Source: JACCUZ01 sp038246575 (lineage in GTDB: Bacteria > Actinomycetota > Actinomycetes > JACCUZ01). Taken from it: a stretch of 9,424 nucleotides of DNA. The stretch lies in assembly GCA_038246575.1 (NCBI GenBank), contig JBBRVU010000167.1:1-9424 (forward strand), given 5' to 3'. The number at the start of each line of letters is the position of its first letter. Position 1 is the stretch's first letter. This document shows positions 6,429-9,424 of the stretch, piece after piece. Below the pieces are notes generated by a model. It saw only the letters and a list, made by a program, of their open reading frames with translations, was not told where the DNA came from and ran no database searches. A program made the position numbers and the translations under genes.

Positions 6429-6538
6429 GATCTTGAGGCGTTCTTGCGGTGATCGCCACACCTTCGTCTCATGATCGACAGGGCACCAGCGATCTCGAGA
6501 CAGGAGCGGCGCCATCGGTCCGGAATCGTCTCAAGATC
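6429..6538. repeat. Four alternating copies of a 12-bp motif (operator-like array)
   Basis: The motif with consensus cGTCTCaaGATC occurs at 6429-6440 (minus, cgcctcaagatc), 6465-6476 (plus, cgtctcatgatc), 6491-6502 (minus, tgtctcgagatc) and 6527-6538 (plus, cgtctcaagatc). The last copy matches the others at 11, 11 and 10 of 12 positions. Start spacings are 36, 26 and 36 bp, and orientation alternates. The array is thus two 48-bp dyads (12-bp arms, 24-bp centre) repeated 62 bp apart. The centres share little except atcg. This conservation of arms but not centres suggests selected binding sites for a dimeric regulator of the divergent genes. RNA hairpins in a leader or a REP/BIME-like repeat are alternatives. 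Confidence 0.6.
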
Positions 6539-6646
6539 CAGGCGCCCTCGCGGGCCGGGACCGACGCAGGCCATCTTCGGTGGGCAACTCTCCGCAGGCC
6601 CTTGACCACGATCGGCAATGGTGGTTTCGTCCGGGTCCTACCGGCT

Positions 6647-6662
6647 GAGCCCTGCGGGGCTC
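6647..6662 (+). promoter_or_regulatory. Leader hairpin before the carboxypeptidase gene
   Basis: GAGCCC (6647-6652) and GGGCTC (6657-6662) form a perfect six-base-pair stem with a TGCG loop. It ends seven bases before the Shine-Dalgarno AAGGAG (6670-6675). If transcribed it would stand close to the ribosome site and could affect translation or mRNA stability. There is no T-tract, so it is not a standard terminator. Confidence 0.35.
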
Positions 6663-6669
6663 GTGCGCG

Positions 6670-6675
6670 AAGGAG
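6670..6675 (+). promoter_or_regulatory. Shine-Dalgarno AAGGAG for the carboxypeptidase
   Basis: AAGGAG lies seven bases before the ATG at 6683. It selects that start over the in-frame ATG at 6449, and the protein then begins with a clear signal peptide. Confidence 0.75.
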
Positions 6676-6682
6676 CCGTGGC

Positions 6683-9238
6683 ATGCGCCGTTCCCGCCTC
6701 GTCCCTGCCCTCGCCGCGGTCACGCTCGTCGCCGGGCTGGCCGCCGCGCAGCCCGGGCAGGCGGTCGAGGCGGCTCCCGTGACCGCTCGGCAGGCGGCCA
6801 CCTGCGACCCGTTCCGAACCCCTGTCCTGGACCCACGCGTGCCGACCGCCGAGCAGGTGCTCGGCTTCCCGCTGGGCGACCACGACGTCACCGTTGCGGA
6901 GTCCGACCGCTACCTCAAGGCGGTCTCGCGGCGCTCGCCGCGGGTGGTCGACGGTGTGCTGGCCCGGTCGACCCAGGGGCGCCCGCTGCGCTACGCCGTG
7001 GTCGGCGAGCCGCGCAACGTCAGCCCCTCCGGGCTGCGCCGGATCAGCCGGGCGCTGGAGGCGCTGCGCGATCCCACCATCCCAGCGTGGCGAGCACAGC
7101 GGCTCGCGGCGCGGACCCCTGCCGTGCTGTGGATCGCGGGGAACGTCCACGGCAACGAGGAGAGCGGCACCGACGCCTCGCTGCGGGTGCTCTACGAGCT
7201 CGCCGCCCGCCGGGACTGCGCGGCGCGACAGATCCTCGACGACGCGATCGTCGTGCTGCTGCCCTCGCAGAACCCCGACGGCCGGGAGGCGGACACGCGG
7301 CGCAATGCGTACGGGTTCGACCTCAACCGCGACTGGTTCGCCCGCACGCAGCGCGAGACCGACGGCAAGGTGGAGGAGCTGCGACAGCTGCCGCCGCAGC
7401 TGTTCGTCGACGACCACGAGATGGGCGGGCGCAGCTACTTCTTCCCGCCCAACGCCGACCCGATCTACCACGAGATCACCGGCACCGCGCTGCGCTGGAT
7501 CAACGACCTGTACGCGCCGGCCAACGCCGCCGCGTTCCAGCGCTTCCAGGCGCCCAACCCCGACGACCCGAACGACACGCTCTTCGACTACTTCAACTAC
7601 GCCGTCTACGACATGTTCTACATGGGCTACGGCGACACTGTGCCCGCCACGGGCTTCATCGCCGCCGGCATGACCTACGAGAAGGGCGGCGCGGACAGCA
7701 CCGCCATCCGCACCCTCGAGCAGTACACCGCGCTGTGGGCGTCGCTGTCCGCCGCCGGCGCCCGCACCAACCTGCTCGACCAGTGGCACCGCACGTACGT
7801 CCGGGCCTATCGGCAGGGCCTGGCGGGGCGACTGCAGCCCAACACCAAGGTGCAGCCCGACACCGTCATCGAGCGCCAGGTGCCCGACATCCGCGTACGC
7901 CACTACTTCATCCGCGACGACCTGCCGGCCAAGCACGAGGACGTCCAGCGCATCGTGCGGCGGCTGCAGCGCATGGACGTGGCCGTCTACCGGCTCACCC
8001 GGCCGCTGCGGGTGCGCGACTACACGCCGTACGCCCGCTCGACCCGGGCGACCATCCTCCCCCGCGGCACCATCTGGGTCCCCATGGCGCAGGGCCAGAA
8101 GCACTGGATCCAGGCGATGCTCAACGAGGACACCTACGTCCCGTTCCCGTACTTCTACGACGTCACCGCGTTCAGCGCCCCGCTGCTGGAGAACGTCGAC
8201 GGCGGTCGCTCCGGCGCGCTGCTGCGGCCGAAGGCCCAGCGGCTGCGCCTGCAGCCCGAGCCGTGGTCGGCGCGCCCGCGCACAGCCCCGTCCATCGGCA
8301 TCTGGCAGGTGTCGAGCACCTCCGGTTCGGCGATCGAGTCGTCCGGCTGGCTGCGCTGGTGGCTGGACAAGCGGGTCCGCGTGCCGCACCGCAACGTCAC
8401 CGCCGCCGACATCACGGCCGGCCTGCCCGGCGTCGACGTGCTCGTGGTGCCCAACGGCTCCCCCACGACCGCGCTGAACGCGCTCGGTCCCGACGGCCGG
8501 GCCGCCCTGGCGGCCTGGGTGCGCGCAGGCGGCCACCTCGTCGCCTTCCGCAACACCGTGCAGATCGCCACCGACCCGTCGGTCGGACTGAGCAGCGCGA
8601 CCGTCGAGCAGCCCACCTCCGACATCCCCGGCTCGCTGCTACGCGCCGAGATCGACCCGTCGAGCCCGCTGGCCAGGGGCGTTGGCGAGACAGTCTGGAC
8701 CATGTACGAGTACGACCCGGTGCTGCGCGCGCCGGCTGCCGTGTCCCCGGTGCGCTACCCACCGGCCGGCGACCCCAACTACGGGCTGTCCGGCTACGCC
8801 CGCGGTCAGGAGCAGCTCTACGGCACCGCTGCCGTCGTCGACGAGGCCGTCGGCTCGGGCAGGGTCACGCTGTTCGGCAGCGACCCCAACTACCGGGCGT
8901 TCACCAACGGATCGGCGCAGCTGCTTCGCAACGCGTTGTTCGGGCCGGCCACCAGCGCCCGCGCAGCGGTTGGGGCGGCCCGGGTCCAGCAGCAGCCGGC
9001 GGTGCAGCGACCGACCGCGGACGCCCTCGTCGTGACCGTCCGGCCGGAGGCCGCCGGGCGAGCTCTGGCCGTCCTCGCCGGCCACGCCGCTGCGGTCGCC
9101 GTGGTGCGGTCGCCCGGTGCGGTGAGCCTGCGCGTGGACCTCGGCGGCCGTTCGGCCGACCAGGTCCCGTGGGTGCGCGCGGCCGTGCAGGACGTGGCGT
9201 CGCTCGGCAGCGACGTGCTGGCGGTGCGCCTGCCCTGA
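6683..9238 (+). CDS. Secreted M14-family zinc carboxypeptidase with C-terminal GATase-like domain
   Basis: This 851-residue protein is probably exported by the Sec route. Residues 1-30 form a signal peptide (MRRSR, hydrophobic core, likely cleavage after AVEA). The M14 zinc-peptidase domain spans about 65-370. HGNE supplies zinc ligands His156 and Glu159, and His245 in DDHEMGG is the likely third. GFDLNRDWF (211-219) matches the family's Asn-Arg substrate-carboxylate site. Glu333 in MTYEKGG is the likely catalytic base. The active site thus looks complete. The second half, about 400-755, includes a stretch resembling a class I glutamine-amidotransferase-like domain (SIGIWQVSS, DVLVVPN, WVRAGGHLVAF, then GRVTLFGSDPNYRAF). 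No catalytic Cys is visible at the nucleophile elbow, so that part is probably structural or ligand-binding. It is much longer than simple carboxypeptidases. The likely role is extracellular peptide or cell-wall peptide processing; the substrate is unknown. Confidence 0.88.
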   Translation: MRRSRLVPALAAVTLVAGLAAAQPGQAVEAAPVTARQAATCDPFRTPVLDPRVPTAEQVLGFPLGDHDVTVAESDRYLKAVSRRSPRVVDGVLARSTQGRPLRYAVVGEPRNVSPSGLRRISRALEALRDPTIPAWRAQRLAARTPAVLWIAGNVHGNEESGTDASLRVLYELAARRDCAARQILDDAIVVLLPSQNPDGREADTRRNAYGFDLNRDWFARTQRETDGKVEELRQLPPQLFVDDHEMGGRSYFFPPNADPIYHEITGTALRWINDLYAPANAAAFQRFQAPNPDDPNDTLFDYFNYAVYDMFYMGYGDTVPATGFIAAGMTYEKGGADSTAIRTLEQYTALWASLSAAGARTNLLDQWHRTYVRAYRQGLAGRLQPNTKVQPDTVIERQVPDIRVRHYFIRDDLPAKHEDVQRIVRRLQRMDVAVYRLTRPLRVRDYTPYARSTRATILPRGTIWVPMAQGQKHWIQAMLNEDTYVPFPYFYDVTAFSAPLLENVDGGRSGALLRPKAQRLRLQPEPWSARPRTAPSIGIWQVSSTSGSAIESSGWLRWWLDKRVRVPHRNVTAADITAGLPGVDVLVVPNGSPTTALNALGPDGRAALAAWVRAGGHLVAFRNTVQIATDPSVGLSSATVEQPTSDIPGSLLRAEIDPSSPLARGVGETVWTMYEYDPVLRAPAAVSPVRYPPAGDPNYGLSGYARGQEQLYGTAAVVDEAVGSGRVTLFGSDPNYRAFTNGSAQLLRNALFGPATSARAAVGAARVQQQPAVQRPTADALVVTVRPEAAGRALAVLAGHAAAVAVVRSPGAVSLRVDLGGRSADQVPWVRAAVQDVASLGSDVLAVRLP

Positions 9239-9245
9239 CGTCCCC

Positions 9246-9269
9246 TGGGGGCCGCGGCTGCGCCCCCCA
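9246..9269 (+). terminator. GC-rich hairpin after the carboxypeptidase gene
   Basis: TGGGGG (9246-9251) can pair with CCCCCA (9264-9269) around a 12-base loop. It starts eight bases after the carboxypeptidase stop, and a modestly T-containing stretch (actttcgttg) follows. There is no clean T-tract, which is common for actinobacterial terminators. It could also protect the gene from transcripts of the neighbouring insertion sequence. Confidence 0.5.
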
Positions 9270-9280
9270 ACCCACTTTCG

Positions 9281-9303
9281 TTGTCTGAGAACGTGTTGGG
9301 AAA
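9281..9303. repeat. Probable terminal inverted repeat of the insertion sequence
   Basis: The stretch beginning ttgtctgagaacgtgttggg lies just outside the transposase stop codon, where IS5-type elements carry their terminal repeat. I recall this kind of end from actinobacterial IS5-type elements. The partner repeat lies outside the window, so the exact boundary and any target duplication cannot be confirmed here. Confidence 0.4.
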
Positions 9304-9307
9304 GCGG

Positions 9308-9424
9308 CTACGAGGCCGCAGCTGGCTGCCAGGCTCGGCGGCCAGGGGCGGGTGCGAGTCGGCGGGTCATGAGTCCGATCATGGACCACTTGATCATGGC
9401 CTCGGCGTGTTCGGGGAGCCGTTC
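9308..9424 (-). mobile_element. IS5-type transposase, C-terminal part, cut by window edge
   Basis: Read on the minus strand from the window edge, 38 codons run to a TAG at 9310-9308. The product ERLPEHAEAMIKWSMIG continues LMTRRLAPAPGRRAW and ends QPAAAS. The pattern LPxHAEAxIKWxMIGLMTRRLAP followed by GRRxW is the characteristic C-terminus of IS5-family DDE transposases common in Streptomyces and relatives. The DDE catalytic residues lie outside the window, so whether the element is whole or a remnant cannot be judged. The tail beyond the conserved GRRxW (QPAAAS) looks normal, and no frameshift is seen. The element points toward the end of the carboxypeptidase gene but does not interrupt it. 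It ends about 42-45 nt after that gene's stop. Confidence 0.75.

Larger units (their letters stand above)
6280..6682. other. 403-bp divergent intergenic region
   Basis: This region separates the divergent DUF308 and carboxypeptidase genes. Open frames cross it on both strands, but their products are Arg/Pro-rich with no family resemblance, so I take it as non-coding. It should contain at least two promoters. I could not identify either firmly: a TTGACC at 6602-6607 has only a poor -10 match (tttcgt) 17 bases on. It holds the alternating 12-bp motif array (6429-6538) and a short perfect hairpin (6647-6662) close to the carboxypeptidase ribosome site. A, T and TG content around 6425-6480 is higher than in the neighbouring genes, as expected of regulatory DNA. 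Confidence 0.6.

Noticed and set aside
5675..6574. Open frame extending uvrB by 300 residues at its N-terminus
   Set aside because: It overlaps the well-supported DUF308 gene in another frame, reads as Arg/Pro/Gly-rich, and UvrB family homology begins only at VRPVTDL (5674).
6602..6630. TTGACC with a weak -10 as the carboxypeptidase promoter
   Set aside because: The -10 match (tttcgt) is poor, and random -35-like hexamers are expected in 400 bp, so I did not list it as a feature.
6638..8536. 632-codon minus-strand frame opposite the carboxypeptidase
   Set aside because: Antisense shadow of a strongly coding gene. The product is repetitive in Arg, Gly, Val and His with no recognisable domain.

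Overview
The window is very GC-rich. Its third codon positions are almost all G or C, GTG starts occur, and the Shine-Dalgarno sequences are strong. Together with the protein families present, this points to an actinobacterial (Actinomycetota) chromosome. I cannot place the genus from sequence alone.

Layout. Positions 1-249 hold no gene I can support, only a short tandem repeat. A plus-strand block runs from 250 to 2756. It holds a small two-helix membrane protein, a Tat-type multicopper oxidase broken by two small indels and a large internal deletion, an endonuclease/exonuclease/phosphatase-fold hydrolase, and a GYD-domain protein. A minus-strand block runs from 6279 down to 2772. It reads, in transcription order, a DUF308/HdeD-like membrane protein, uvrB (excinuclease ABC subunit B), a YjbR/MmcQ-type protein overlapping uvrB by 4 nt, and a glyoxalase-like (VOC) protein. 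The two blocks converge with 14-15 nt between the GYD and VOC stop codons. After a 403-bp divergent intergenic region, a plus-strand gene (6683-9238) encodes a large secreted M14 zinc carboxypeptidase with a C-terminal amidotransferase-like domain. A hairpin follows it. The window then ends in the C-terminal coding end and likely terminal repeat of an IS5-type insertion sequence on the minus strand.

How the genes relate. UvrB is the housekeeping core, part of nucleotide excision repair, and YjbR is probably translationally coupled to it. VOC and DUF308 flank it in the same direction, but no functional link is visible. The membrane protein and the oxidase were evidently one translational unit (a 1-nt gap with the Shine-Dalgarno inside the upstream gene). 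The oxidase cannot now form a complete trinuclear copper centre. The EEP and GYD genes downstream are intact.

The most unusual non-coding signal is in the divergent region at 6429-6538. Four copies of a 12-bp motif (consensus cGTCTCaaGATC) alternate in orientation with start spacings of 36, 26 and 36 bp. This is two copies of a 48-bp dyad module placed 62 bp apart. I see no complete new defence or mobile system. The items most worth checking are this array, the decayed oxidase and its membrane partner, and the two-domain M14 protein.
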